A stretch of DNA of 64,000 nt from Fibrobacter succinogenes (GCA_902791475.1 CADAWC010000018.1:1-64000), one strand, 5' to 3'. Numbered from the stretch's first letter, positions 26,195-35,880 are shown. A program made the numbers and translations. Notes: generated from the sequence alone by a model not told the origin.

Positions 26195-27664
26195 TTATCT
26201 TGCGCCTTCCGGCTTCAAGAACTTGTCTGTATCTTGTTCGTACCACCACTTGGTATAGGGTAACTTGATTCGAGCGGCAAGACTCTTTTCAAAGCTACGG
26301 TTCTTGATGGTATCGAGGATGCTCTTGGCAAAGTTGAGTGTTCCTTCGTATCCGAAAATCATGTATTCATCGGCGACGAAGAGCGCTGCATAACCCTGCT
26401 TGATGGCCCATACGGTTGAGCCCGGATGACGACTAAAGTAAATGTCTGGCTTGTGATAGTTCAATACGCTCATCACTTCGTAGTTTTGTTGGTCAGCCAC
26501 AGTGAGCTTGAGCCCCTTTGGCGATGTCTTCAGCAAATGTTCGAGTGCTGGCGGAATCTGGCCGTTATCGTACTTGTAGTCATAATGCCAAGCAAGACCG
26601 TGAACCACTTCCATGCCGAGTTCCTGCAATACGCGCGAAACTTCGTAGGTGTAGCCCGGGCCCATGCCAATCACGGCGCGAAGACCCTTGAGTTCCCTCT
26701 TGACTTCTTCGATTTGCGGCAAGTAAATGGCGCGTTGGCGCTCGATGTAACGTTCCACTTCGGCTTCCTTGCCAATCGTTTTGCCGATGGCGCGGAACCA
26801 AGTTTCAAAACCGGTAATGCCGTTCGGGTTAATCGTACGCACATATGGTACACCGTAAGTTTCTTCGAGGGCGTTGCCGAGGTAGGTGCCGAGCGTTCCG
26901 CAAATGCAAACCATTGCTTGGGCTTCGCTCAAGTGCGAAAGTTCTTCGACAGTGGAGTTACAATAAACGAATTGCGGTTCTGCGCCGATTTCCTTGAAAA
27001 GTTCCGTAATTTGCGGGCGAGCGCTTTCAAAGAAGTTCTTGAAGATAATCTTGTTATTCTTCTTCTCGGGCGGTTTCACGATGCCCTGTAAAACAGCGTG
27101 GTCTGCGATATCGAAACCGCTAGCCCAAATGCGGCTCTTGAAACCTTCGCAATGGATTGGAATTATTGGAATGTCGTATTCGTCCGCGAGTTCGTCGGCG
27201 AGACCGTCAACGTCTTCGCCAATCACGCCCGACACGCAAGAAGACGAGAGGAAAATCGCTTCCGGGTGGAACTTTTCGTACGTGTACTGCGTTGCTTTGC
27301 GGAGTGCTTCGATAGCGCCAAAGACTGTATCGTTTTCGTTCAAGTCCGTGCAGACGTAAACGGAATTTGTCTTTTCGTTAATGCGTTCGGCGAGTTGTCG
27401 GAATTTGACATCTTCACCTTGTGCAAGCGCAACGCAACCGGCTGGAGCGTGATAGACAACAGCCACATTGCGGATACTGATGAGCTGGTCCAAAGCGCAG
27501 CCCGAAAGGCAAGAACTGGATTGGCTAAAGCAGCGTTCGCGATTCTTGACAGAACCGCATTGAGAACGGTGTGCCAGTGTATCCAAGTCGCCCGAAAATC
27601 CAGTGATGGATCCAAGACGGTTTTCGCGAACACCGACATTTGCATTTTTAAAATTAAATGGCAT
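26195..27664 (-). CDS. NifD-like subunit of a nitrogenase-like reductase, pair 2
   Basis: This 489-residue protein is a second alpha subunit, clearly diverged from pair 1. Retained are C52, C77 (YHAPAGCVAL) and C143 (SSSCVSGVIGEDV) for a P-cluster, and C255 (CGTLGTYLGNALEETYGVP) for the cofactor. The NifD His442 position falls in VADEYMIFGYEG, with no His. CEGFKSRIWASGF again replaces Gln191 and His195 of NifD. Additional N-terminal C36, C45 and C56 are seen. It is the last gene of the B-K-D operon; GGAGG precedes its ATG. It lacks about 45 residues relative to pair 1, mostly at the two ends. Confidence 0.82.
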   Translation of the reverse strand: MPFNFKNANVGVRENRLGSITGFSGDLDTLAHRSQCGSVKNRERCFSQSSSCLSGCALDQLISIRNVAVVYHAPAGCVALAQGEDVKFRQLAERINEKTNSVYVCTDLNENDTVFGAIEALRKATQYTYEKFHPEAIFLSSSCVSGVIGEDVDGLADELADEYDIPIIPIHCEGFKSRIWASGFDIADHAVLQGIVKPPEKKNNKIIFKNFFESARPQITELFKEIGAEPQFVYCNSTVEELSHLSEAQAMVCICGTLGTYLGNALEETYGVPYVRTINPNGITGFETWFRAIGKTIGKEAEVERYIERQRAIYLPQIEEVKRELKGLRAVIGMGPGYTYEVSRVLQELGMEVVHGLAWHYDYKYDNGQIPPALEHLLKTSPKGLKLTVADQQNYEVMSVLNYHKPDIYFSRHPGSTVWAIKQGYAALFVADEYMIFGYEGTLNFAKSILDTIKNRSFEKSLAARIKLPYTKWWYEQDTDKFLKPEGAR

Positions 27665-27674
27665 TAGATCCTCC

Positions 27675-28985
27675 TTAAATTTTCAGCATGGAAAGTGCTG
27701 CAGAGTAGATGTCTTCCAACAAGTAAAGACCGCCGGAATAACCCGCCACATGCGAGTTGATGACGATTTTTTCGATCATCGGATAGCTGATGTTCACGAA
27801 ATGGCCCTTGAGTTCGTGGGCGAGTTTCTTTTCCCAGTTCGAACCGATGATGAGCGGGGAGCCACCAAAGTCCATTTTGCGGATTTGATTCTGGAGGTCG
27901 AAACCGTCCGTGGTGAACTCGACTTTTGTTTTGATGTCGTAATTCAGCGTGTTTGTTTCTTGCGAGACTTCTTCGCGGAATGCTTCTGGCGTGTCATCCG
28001 TAACGAACAGCTTTTGCGGGAAAAGACCCATGTCGTTCACGAGGAACTTGGTCACGGCAATTACGTACTGGGCTTCGCTCACGACGGTAAAGCGCTTGCT
28101 CACGATACGGCTTTCGAGAATCGTATCGGCGTAACGTTCCAGGTAGTAGAAGAACTGCGCTTCGTTCTGCTGGATAACGGATTCCGTGAGTTCTTTGTCT
28201 GCACCCGTGAATTCAGCGACCGTGCGGAGGAACTTTGTCGTTTCGGCAGCGCCAATTGGCAAAATCGGGTAGTGCAACAGCGGAATGTTGAATTCCTTTT
28301 CAAGATACTTTGCGCTTTCGAGGCCTGCCCACGGCGAAACTAGAATCGTGTATTCTGCCGTCGGAATCTTTTGCAAGTTTTCAAGCCCGCGGTCAAAACC
28401 GAAAATCGTATTTGTCTTGAGACCGATGGACTGCAAAAGACGTTCGAGTTCACGCAAGTTGCCAAGCCAATACGGATCCTGTTGCGGCACGCCAGCGAAC
28501 AAGTTGACAAGTCCCTTTTCCTTCGGGGCTTCGCCCTTGAACTTTCTCACATACTGTTCAAAGATGCTCTTTAAAATCCAATCATGGCCGATGTAGTTGT
28601 TGCCTTTGAATCCGGGCGTTTTTGCCCAAATGACGGGCTTCTCGGCATCTTCGAATTCCTCTGCGACTTCTTGAATGTCGTCACCAATGATTTCACCCGT
28701 GCAACCGGAAAGAACCACGAACAGGTCGGCATCGATGATTTTGAGAGCGTTGCTGATGGTTGAACGCAACTTATCTGCACCGCCAAACACGACTTCTTTT
28801 TCGCTGATACTTGTGCAAGGGTAAATGTTGGGGCTGAATCTGCCGCTCGTGCCGTTGTTATCGTTTAGCTTGGATGCGCATCCCGGACCGGAATGCAAAA
28901 CGGGAATTGCTCCAGGAATGGATTGCACGGTCTGCATTGCTGCCAAAGCGCATTTGTAGCGCGCCTGATCCAATATTTTAGCCAT
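27675..28985 (-). CDS. NifK-like subunit of a nitrogenase-like reductase, pair 2
   Basis: This is a 436-residue beta subunit with C12 (RYKCALAA), C36 (HSGPGCASKL) and C95 (LSGCTGEIIGDD), all three P-cluster cysteines of NifK. It overlaps the nifB stop by 8 bases and is followed 10 bases later by the D-like gene, so the order is B-K-D, the reverse of the usual D-K. Keeping every cysteine argues against a NifN scaffold role and for a second catalytic complex. Confidence 0.82.
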   Translation of the reverse strand: MAKILDQARYKCALAAMQTVQSIPGAIPVLHSGPGCASKLNDNNGTSGRFSPNIYPCTSISEKEVVFGGADKLRSTISNALKIIDADLFVVLSGCTGEIIGDDIQEVAEEFEDAEKPVIWAKTPGFKGNNYIGHDWILKSIFEQYVRKFKGEAPKEKGLVNLFAGVPQQDPYWLGNLRELERLLQSIGLKTNTIFGFDRGLENLQKIPTAEYTILVSPWAGLESAKYLEKEFNIPLLHYPILPIGAAETTKFLRTVAEFTGADKELTESVIQQNEAQFFYYLERYADTILESRIVSKRFTVVSEAQYVIAVTKFLVNDMGLFPQKLFVTDDTPEAFREEVSQETNTLNYDIKTKVEFTTDGFDLQNQIRKMDFGGSPLIIGSNWEKKLAHELKGHFVNISYPMIEKIVINSHVAGYSGGLYLLEDIYSAALSMLKI

Positions 28986-29850
28986 GAGAGAAAGTCTCCT
29001 TTACACGGATGCGATCCATGTAGATTTGTGAACCAACGTCATAGACGCCGGGAACGCCAACAGCATCTGCTCTGCAGTGAGCGCAGTGCTTGAAAACATT
29101 GATAAATACGCCGGCCTGTTCCTGTGCAATTGCGAGTCCCTTCGGAGTCGGGGCCGGAAGATCCTTGAATCCGTTTTGCGGAATCAGCGGAATGATGTTG
29201 TATATAATCGCTCCCGCTTCGCGGACTGTAGCGGCCACATCTTCGATATGGTTGTCGTTGATGCCTGGGCAAAGAACCGTATTCACTTTCACGAGTGTCC
29301 CGCTTTTTGCAACCTTGCGAATGCCTTCCAGCTGGTTGTGGATCAAGATTTCAGCGGCTTCGACACCCGTGTAGGTCTTGCCGTGGTAAAAAATTCTTGC
29401 GTTAATCATCGCTTCGATTTCTGGGTCAACGGCGTTCACCGTGACCGTAAGCGTATCGATGCCCACGTCAATGACTTCGTCTGCCTTGTCGTTCAGCAAA
29501 AGTCCGTTTGTGCTCATGCAACGAATCAGGTTTGGAAATTCCTTTTTGACGAGGCGGAAAGTGTCCAGTGCAAAAGGTGTCGCGAGCGTGTCGCCAGGGC
29601 CAGCAATACCCACCGTAGTAAGATCCGGTACGAATTCAAGAGCCTTGCGAATATAGCCACATGCTTCTTCCGGTTTGATAACTTTACTTGTATTTCCCGG
29701 AACTTGTGCGTCTTCGTTGATGCGACGGTCGCAAAAACGGCATTCGATGTTACAACCCGGAGCGACGGGCAAATGGATACGCCCTTTACGATTCTTGCAT
29801 GCGCCAAAGCAGGGGTGCTCTCTAAAAACTGTTTCTTGATCGATTGCCAT
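28978..29850 (-). CDS. nifB: NifB-type radical SAM cofactor maturase
   Basis: This 290-residue protein has the radical SAM CX3CX2C motif at C33, C37 and C40 (PGCNIECRFC). HPCFGAC at residues 12-18 and HCAHCRADAVG at 255-265 provide ligands for the auxiliary clusters, as in NifB. NifB makes the carbide-centred Fe8S9C core (NifB-co, L-cluster) from two [4Fe-4S] clusters and SAM. It has no NifX-like C-terminal domain; a separate protein at 13593 supplies that fold. It is the first gene of the B-K-D operon. Its presence implies that both DK pairs carry a large carbide-containing cluster and not just [4Fe-4S]. Confidence 0.92.
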   Translation of the reverse strand: MAIDQETVFREHPCFGACKNRKGRIHLPVAPGCNIECRFCDRRINEDAQVPGNTSKVIKPEEACGYIRKALEFVPDLTTVGIAGPGDTLATPFALDTFRLVKKEFPNLIRCMSTNGLLLNDKADEVIDVGIDTLTVTVNAVDPEIEAMINARIFYHGKTYTGVEAAEILIHNQLEGIRKVAKSGTLVKVNTVLCPGINDNHIEDVAATVREAGAIIYNIIPLIPQNGFKDLPAPTPKGLAIAQEQAGVFINVFKHCAHCRADAVGVPGVYDVGSQIYMDRIRVKETFSHG

Positions 29851-29885
29851 AAAACCTCACAAAGGCAAAAGATTCGTGGTAAACA

Positions 29886-29972
29886 CAAGGCATAAAAGCC
29901 TTGCGCTAAACTAGCGGTAAATACCGATTTAGTTTATGTGGAAAATGATGAACGGTTTGCCTAGCGTTCTGT
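29886..29972 (-). promoter_or_regulatory. Three-hairpin nifB leader with CCTAGCG box, copy 3
   Basis: The order of hairpins matches the NifX-like leader: GAACG/CGTTC (29950-29954/29965-29969), CTAAA/TTTAG enclosing CGGTA/TACCG (29906-29932), and CAAGGC/GCCTTG (29886-29891/29898-29903). CCTAGCGTTCTGT lies at 29960-29972. Confidence 0.5.
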
Positions 29973-30182
29973 TGTGTGATTAATTCTTTTACTTCCCTGT
30001 CGAAGAAGTTCGGGCAAAAATTTAAAAAGCGGTATAGCGAAAGACAATATGAAACAAGGGGTGAAAATTAAAAAAAATGTTTTTTCTGGGCGTGCAATAG
30101 ATTCCCGCTGAAAGGGGCTATAAAAAGTTTTTATAACGACGCGTAAAAAAGAAAAATTGTGACGAAATGGGCTAAAAAAGTA

Positions 30183-30211
30183 TTGAAAAGGGTAGACGCA
30201 AATTCTAAAAT
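30183..30211 (+). promoter_or_regulatory. Sigma-70 promoter of nifH copy 2
   Basis: TTGAAA (30183-30188) and TAAAAT (30206-30211) have a 17-base spacer, identical to the promoter of copy 1. Confidence 0.75.
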
Positions 30212-30219
30212 TGTTCTTG

Positions 30220-31107
<888 letters not shown>

Positions 31108-31131
31108 AACTTTTTATTGCCAACTATCTCT

Positions 31132-31163
31132 AAAAAATCCTGCCCAATCGGGTAGGATTTTTG
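31132..31163 (+). terminator. Terminator of nifH copy 2
   Basis: AAATCCTGCCC and GGGTAGGATTT form the stem around AATC, followed by a T-run. Confidence 0.85.
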
Positions 31164-31298
31164 CGTTATTTTTACAAAAAAAGTGAAATAAATCTCCGAA
31201 AAAAGCGTGTTAAGAATATGGAAGCCTAAAAAACTTCTGAAAAACGTAACACCATATTGACGGATATAAAATTATATCCTAAATTCAAAGGAGATTAA

Positions 31299-31319
31299 AT
31301 GCCGACATTGCTTAAATAA
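31299..31319 (+). pseudogene. DUF4160 remnant (six codons)
   Basis: After a good GGAG site an ATG opens the six-residue frame MPTLLK followed by TAA, one base before the DUF2442 start. DUF4160 proteins, common partners placed directly before DUF2442, begin MPT(I/V/L)L. So this looks like the start of a DUF4160 gene whose body has been deleted. It could instead act as a translational leader. Confidence 0.45.
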
Positions 31320-31320
31320 T

Positions 31321-31722
31321 ATGCACAAAAGGGACATCGAAAGCGCTGAACTCGTGAAGGGCGGAATTTTACTTACGGCAAAGGACGGGCGTACAGCCCT
31401 TTTGAAATTCCGTGATTCGGAACGACTTCGTTCTGCTAGTGCAGAACAGCGGGCTGCTTTCAGATTGTCTTTTGGTGGCTTGCGCTGGGATGAAATAGAC
31501 GAAGATCTCTCTTACGATAGCATTTTTGAACCGCAAGCACATCCGTTGCGTGGCTCAGCAAAATTTAAATCGCTTAACATGTCCGAGGTTGCAAGGCGGC
31601 TAGGAATACAGCAGTCATTGATGGCTGCGTATATGAACGGTTCCAAAAAGCCGTCTGCTGAACGTGAAAAACTTATTCGTGAAGAAATCCGTAAAATCGG
31701 GCGAGAACTTTTGGAAATTTGA
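31321..31722 (+). CDS. DUF2442 protein with C-terminal helix-turn-helix
   Basis: This 133-residue protein has LSFGGLRWDEIDEDLSYDSIF, the core of DUF2442 (typical G-x-x-W-x-E-x-D-E-D-L-S). It is followed by a Cro/CI-type helix-turn-helix (MSEVARRLGIQQSLMAAYMNG, residues about 85-110). DUF2442 proteins pair with DUF4160 in toxin-antitoxin-like modules; the helix-turn-helix would let it repress its own promoter. Its partner appears deleted. It converges on mnmA with a 4-base gap. Confidence 0.7.
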   Translation: MHKRDIESAELVKGGILLTAKDGRTALLKFRDSERLRSASAEQRAAFRLSFGGLRWDEIDEDLSYDSIFEPQAHPLRGSAKFKSLNMSEVARRLGIQQSLMAAYMNGSKKPSAEREKLIREEIRKIGRELLEI

Positions 31723-31726
31723 GTTT

Positions 31727-32827
31727 TTACTTCCCGATGATCCCGCTCGCGACCACGCCTTTGTCTGCATAGAGCACGAGTACTTGACCCGGTGCCGATG
31801 CGAATTGCGGTTCGTCAAATTTCACGCTGATTGTACCGGCTGTAGTGTCCAAAGCAGTAATTCTTGCCGTTGCTCCTTTATGCCCGAGGCGAATATGTGC
31901 CGTGAGCGGTTGCTTCAAAAGTGGGGATGTCTCCGAAACCATCAGGTTTAAGTCAACGGCAGAAACTTCGGTACAGCTCAATGCGCTTCGCGGACCTAAA
32001 ATCACCTGATTGTGGTGTGCATCAATTGCTACGACATAAAGCGGTTCCGCTTGCCCGCCGATGTTGAGCCCCTTACGTTGCCCGATCGTGTAATGCACAA
32101 TGCCCTTATGCTTCCCGAGAACTTTTCCGTTCACATCGATAAAATCTCCGGGAACGTTATCGCTCTCGTCAAATAGCACCGAGTAATCGCCGCACTCGAT
32201 AAAATCCTGGCTTTCGCGCTTTGTTGCAAAATCGTCCCAGCCGATTTCCTTGGCGAGCGCTTTCACGTCTGCTTTCTGCATTCCGCCGAGCGGGAAAATC
32301 ACAGTGGAAAGTTGCTCTGCCGAGAGCCTTGATAAAAAGTACGTCTGGTCTTTATGCTCGTCCAATGCTTCGTACAAGAACGGAACATCAGGATTCTTGA
32401 AATCGAGCCGCGCGTAATGCCCCGTCGCAAAGTAATCGAAATCAATCCCGAGCTTGCGTGCCGCATGCTGTAGCGCTCCAAACTTGATGCTCTGATTGCA
32501 ACGGACGCACGGATTCGGCGTTCGCCCTGCGCGGTATTCCGCACGGAAATAGTCGAGTACTTCACGCTTGTAATCTTCGGCAACCGGAACAACATAATGC
32601 GGAATCCCGAGACGTTCGGCAACGAGTTTTGCCTCTTCGATATTCTTGTCTTCGCTCGGACCGTAACAGCCTTCGCGACCTTCGACTGCAGGCATTTTTA
32701 CGGAGCCGTCCCACGTCGCCATCGTCATGCCGACAACTTCGTAACCTTGCTTTTTCAGTAAATACGCCGAAAGGGCGGAATCTACACCGCCCGACAATCC
32801 AACGGCGACACGCTTTTTTTCAGACAT
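31727..32827 (-). CDS. mnmA: tRNA-specific 2-thiouridylase MnmA
   Basis: This 366-residue enzyme puts the 2-thio group on U34 of tRNA for Lys, Glu and Gln. The ATP-pyrophosphatase motif is GLSGGVDSAL (residues 10-19). PNPCVRCNQ holds C107, the first catalytic Cys, and C212 in ESQDFIECGDY is the likely second Cys. It sits two residues later than in the DSxGICFIG form of E. coli, as in a known branch of the family. ATGHYAR and the C-terminal beta-barrel (HIRLGHKG) complete the fold. It consumes sulfur relayed from cysteine, in keeping with the sulfur genes around it. Confidence 0.92.
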   Translation of the reverse strand: MSEKKRVAVGLSGGVDSALSAYLLKKQGYEVVGMTMATWDGSVKMPAVEGREGCYGPSEDKNIEEAKLVAERLGIPHYVVPVAEDYKREVLDYFRAEYRAGRTPNPCVRCNQSIKFGALQHAARKLGIDFDYFATGHYARLDFKNPDVPFLYEALDEHKDQTYFLSRLSAEQLSTVIFPLGGMQKADVKALAKEIGWDDFATKRESQDFIECGDYSVLFDESDNVPGDFIDVNGKVLGKHKGIVHYTIGQRKGLNIGGQAEPLYVVAIDAHHNQVILGPRSALSCTEVSAVDLNLMVSETSPLLKQPLTAHIRLGHKGATARITALDTTAGTISVKFDEPQFASAPGQVLVLYADKGVVASGIIGK

Positions 32828-32913
32828 CTTGTTGCCTTTTGTAATTCACCCGGCGCGCATCTCGAAAAAACTTTTAGAATAGCACGACTACAGATGAGGT
32901 ATAAAACACAAAT

Positions 32914-32950
32914 AAACGCTAGGGAGGCGAATGGAACCTTCTAGCGTTTT
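32914..32950 (-). terminator. Terminator after cysK, containing the AACGCTAG motif
   Basis: AAACGCTAG (32914-32922) and CTAGCGTTT (32941-32949) are perfect arms. The stem half CCTAGCGTTT-like sequence resembles the boxes at the nifH promoters. The motif GAGGCGAATGGAACC in the loop recurs at 32993-33007. The rest of the gap to mnmA shows nothing else. Confidence 0.6.
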
Positions 32951-33044
32951 TCACTCAATAATGAATCATCTTAATGTTTTTTCGGTTTCTACTGCGAGGC
33001 GAATGGAACCGCGAAGCACTTACCGAACAAATTTTATCTAACAC

Positions 33045-33977
33045 TTAGTCAGCGAAGAGCGGAGTGGAAAGGTAACGGTCACCGCTATCCGGGAGGAGTG
33101 CGACAATCGTCTTGCCCTTGTTTTCCGGACGCTTTGCGAGTTCAATTGCGGCATGCAAAGCAGCGCCAGAAGAAATACCCACGAGGATGCCTTCAGCCTT
33201 GGCAATTGCCTTCCCTGCGGCAAATGCGTCTTCGTTCTTGACCGGGAGCACTTCGTCATAGACGGAGGTGTTCAAAGTATCCGGAACAAAGCCTGCGCCA
33301 ATACCCTGGATCTTGTGCGGACCAGCCGTGCCCTTGGAAAGCACCGGAGAAGATTCCGGTTCGACAGCGACAACCTTCACATTCGGATTTTGGGACTTGA
33401 GGTATTCACCGACACCCGTGACCGTTCCACCAGTACCTACGCCTGCAACGAAAATGTCAACCTTGCCATCCGTGTCTTCCCAAATTTCCGGACCCGTCGT
33501 TGCCTTGTGGGCGGCCGGGTTTGCCGGGTTCACGAACTGACCCGGGATAAAGCTGTTCGGAATTTCATTGGAAAGTTCCGTTGCACGAGCGATAGCGCCC
33601 TTCATGCCCTTAGCGCCTTCAGTGAGAACAATTTCTGCACCGTAAGCCTTGATGAGCTGGCGACGTTCAACACTCATGGTTTCCGGCATCACGATGATGA
33701 TGCGATAGCCGCGAGCAGCAGCGACTGAAGCAAGACCGATACCCGTGTTACCAGAAGTCGGTTCGATAATCACGGAACCCGGCTTAAGCTTGCCTGAAGC
33801 TTCGGCATCGTCGATCATTGCCTTAGCAATACGATCCTTGACAGATCCAGCCGGGTTGAAATATTCAAGCTTTGCCACAATCTTAGCCTGGAGATTGTTT
33901 TCCTTTTCGATGTGGGAAAGTTCGAGGAGCGGGGTATGACCGATAAGTTGGTCAGCAGATGCGTAAATTTTTGACAT
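33045..33977 (-). CDS. cysK: Cysteine synthase A
   Basis: This 310-residue O-acetylserine sulfhydrylase has PLP Lys47 in AGSVKDRIA, substrate loop TSGNTGIG, phosphate-binding [10 protein letters not shown] and the [20 protein letters not shown] stretch typical of CysK. The C-terminus [17 protein letters not shown] is also canonical. Length and motifs are ordinary, so this is probably the housekeeping enzyme, in contrast to the two odd paralogs at 8322 and 12089. It has its own terminator. Confidence 0.92.
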   Translation of the reverse strand: MSKIYASADQLIGHTPLLELSHIEKENNLQAKIVAKLEYFNPAGSVKDRIAKAMIDDAEASGKLKPGSVIIEPTSGNTGIGLASVAAARGYRIIIVMPETMSVERRQLIKAYGAEIVLTEGAKGMKGAIARATELSNEIPNSFIPGQFVNPANPAAHKATTGPEIWEDTDGKVDIFVAGVGTGGTVTGVGEYLKSQNPNVKVVAVEPESSPVLSKGTAGPHKIQGIGAGFVPDTLNTSVYDEVLPVKNEDAFAAGKAIAKAEGILVGISSGAALHAAIELAKRPENKGKTIVALLPDSGDRYLSTPLFAD

Positions 33978-33997
33978 GGTAGAATCCTTTTTGTTAG

Positions 33998-34170
33998 GGG
34001 TTTAGGTTTTAGGGGTTGACGCTTTCCAGCGTCATCGGCTGCACTCGGTCATAAAAATATGCATGCATATTTTTGCGACACTCGTTTTGCACGATACTAG
34101 GCGTTAGGTTTATAATCGCGGCAAAGCCGCCTGACTGACCTACAACCTATCACCTACAACCTATCACCTT
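33998..34170. repeat. Composite hairpin element with short tandem repeats
   Basis: The region between cysK and the sulfhydrylase gene carries one arm of TTAGG/TTTAGG-like repeats, a central GACGCT/AGCGTC hairpin, the palindrome AAAAATATGCATGCATATTTTT and the core TTTATAATCGCGGCAAAGCC. The second arm is a direct repeat of CCTACAACCTATCA. The core recurs at 62749 in a similar element. Confidence 0.5.
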
Positions 34171-34183
34171 ATTGATGTTTTTA

Positions 34184-35470
34184 TTAAATGTTATCCAATG
34201 CCTGTGCGAGGTCGTTGATGATGTCTTCGTAGTGTTCCGTACCGATAGAGAGACGGATCGTTGCAGGAGAGATACCAGCTTCGGCAAGTTCAGCCGGAGT
34301 GAGTTCGGAGTGGGTCGTTGTATACGGGTGAACAACGAGGCTCTTCACGTCGGCAACGTTAGCGAGCAAGCTGAAAATCTTGAGCCCGTCGATGAACTTG
34401 AAAGCTTCTGCCTGGCCGCCCTTCACATCGAATGTGAAGATGGAACCTGCACCGTTCGGGAAGTACTTCTGGTAGAGAGCGTGCTGCGGATGATCTGCAA
34501 AGCTCGGGTGGTTGACCTTAGCGACCTTCGGGTGCTTCGAGAGGAATTCGAGAACCTTCTTGGTGTTTTCGATATGGCGATCGAGGCGGAGCGAAAGCGT
34601 TTCAGTGCCCTGCAAGAGAAGGAATGCGTTGAACGGGGAAATTGCTGCACCTTCGTCACGGAGAAGGATAGCGCGGATGTAAACGATGTAAGCTGCAGCG
34701 CCAGCTGCTGCGGTGAAAGGCACACCGTAGCTCGGGTTCGTTTCAGTGAACTGCGGGAACTTGCCAGATGCAGCCCAATCAAACTTGCCACCGTCAACAA
34801 TCACGCCGCCGAGAGTCGTACCGTGACCGCCGATGAACTTCGTTGCAGAATGCACGACGATATCAGCACCGTGTTCGAGCGGACGAATCAAGTACGGAGT
34901 ACCGAAGGTGTTGTCGATCACGACCGGAATCTTGTTCTTGTGAGCGAGTTCGGAGATGGCCTCGATATCCGGGATGTCGGAGTTCGGGTTGCCGAGCGTT
35001 TCGATAAAGACGAGCTTCGTGTTGTCCTTGATAGCGCCTTCGACTTCCTTCAAGTTGTGGATGTCAACGAAAGTCGTCTCGATGCCGAACTTGGAAAGCG
35101 TATGTTCCAAGAGGTTGTAGGTGCCACCGTAAATGGAGCGCTGTGCGACCACGTGGTCACCCTTGCGGGCGAGAGCCGTGATGGCGTAAGTAAGAGCTGC
35201 TGCACCGGAAGCGACTGCGAGACCTGCGATACCGCCTTCGAGAGCGGCGATGCGCTTTTCAAAAACGTCCTGCGTGGTATTGGTGAGGCGGCCGTAAATG
35301 TTGCCTGCATCCTTCAGATGGAAACGGTCAGAAGCGTGCTGAGCGTTGTGGAACACGTAAGAGGTGGTCTGGTATATAGGAACTGCGCGGGAATCGGTTG
35401 CCGGGTCAGCAGTCTCCTGACCAACGTGGAGCTGAAGAGTTTCGAAATGGAGCTTATTCTGAGTCGTCAT
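34184..35470 (-). CDS. metY: O-acetylhomoserine sulfhydrylase
   Basis: This 428-residue Cys/Met-metabolism PLP enzyme has PLP Lys211 in [18 protein letters not shown]. The extra length over cystathionine synthases, the [17 protein letters not shown] start and the [12 protein letters not shown] motif are typical of MetY. It forms homocysteine from O-acetylhomoserine and sulfide, or methionine directly when methanethiol is the thiol. That second reaction matters here: in the known MarBHDK pathway released methanethiol enters methionine by an enzyme of this family. It has its own promoter and a long leader. Confidence 0.9.
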   Translation of the reverse strand: MTTQNKLHFETLQLHVGQETADPATDSRAVPIYQTTSYVFHNAQHASDRFHLKDAGNIYGRLTNTTQDVFEKRIAALEGGIAGLAVASGAAALTYAITALARKGDHVVAQRSIYGGTYNLLEHTLSKFGIETTFVDIHNLKEVEGAIKDNTKLVFIETLGNPNSDIPDIEAISELAHKNKIPVVIDNTFGTPYLIRPLEHGADIVVHSATKFIGGHGTTLGGVIVDGGKFDWAASGKFPQFTETNPSYGVPFTAAAGAAAYIVYIRAILLRDEGAAISPFNAFLLLQGTETLSLRLDRHIENTKKVLEFLSKHPKVAKVNHPSFADHPQHALYQKYFPNGAGSIFTFDVKGGQAEAFKFIDGLKIFSLLANVADVKSLVVHPYTTTHSELTPAELAEAGISPATIRLSIGTEHYEDIINDLAQALDNI

Positions 35471-35728
35471 ATTATTTAAATCCTTTTGTGCGCTTGGCGC
35501 GAAATTTTCGCGTTCGCCCGAACGTTTTGTTACTGTTGGCGTCGGGCGACGCGATAGTTAATAGTTTTGCTCAATCCTGAGCGTTAAATTTTGGCGGTAT
35601 TAGGCCCGCCCGCCTTCAGCTTGGTTACACATTCGACATCGCATAGCGAAATCCTCCAGGCTTTTCCCTTGCGGGGCGCCTCGTTCGTTTGATGTGCATA
35701 ATTTAAAAACAAAATCCTACTAGTCCAA
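35471..35728 (-). promoter_or_regulatory. Promoter and about 220-nt structured leader of metY
   Basis: On the minus strand TTGGAC (35723-35728) and TAAATT (35700-35705) are 17 bases apart, predicting a start near 35692. The leader is GC-rich, unlike the flanks, and folds into a series of hairpins. These include AGGC-GCCC-GCAA-GGG-AAAA-GCCT closed by CATC/GATG, GGCGG/CCGCC, GCTCA/TGAGC, GCGTC/GACGC, CGTTC/GAACG and GCGAAA/TTTCGC. I could not match it to a SAM or cobalamin riboswitch. The rest of the gap to hipA (35729-35880) is A/T-rich with no supported feature. Confidence 0.5.
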
Positions 35729-35880
35729 TAGGAAAGTGGGGTGAATTATAAAATTTTTCTAGAAAAGTTGCTTATCTATAAATAAAAGCTATAACAAGAC
35801 CGTAATTTTGGTAATAACGGGGGGTAAATGCCAATAAAAAAGGTAATGTAGTCGGAAAAATAGGGCCTCTAGAGCGTTGA

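Noticed and set aside
26195..28985. The second DK pair as a NifEN scaffold
   Set aside because: NifN lacks two of the P-cluster cysteines, whereas this K-like protein keeps all three, and the D-like protein keeps the cofactor Cys. A scaffold role remains possible but is less likely.
32160..32240. MnmA missing its second catalytic Cys
   Set aside because: The usual GICFIG motif is absent, but C212 in ESQDFIECGDY lies within two positions, and this variant form occurs in a branch of the family, so the enzyme is probably intact.
33998..34025. Telomere-like TTAGGG repeats
   Set aside because: The short TTAGGGG/TTTAGG run is one arm of a hairpin element in the middle of a bacterial chromosome, not a chromosome end.
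35471..35728. A SAM riboswitch before metY
   Set aside because: The expected conserved cores of SAM-I (GAUGAAGCCCGGCAACC-like), SAM-II and SAM-III are not found; only a structured leader of unknown type can be supported.
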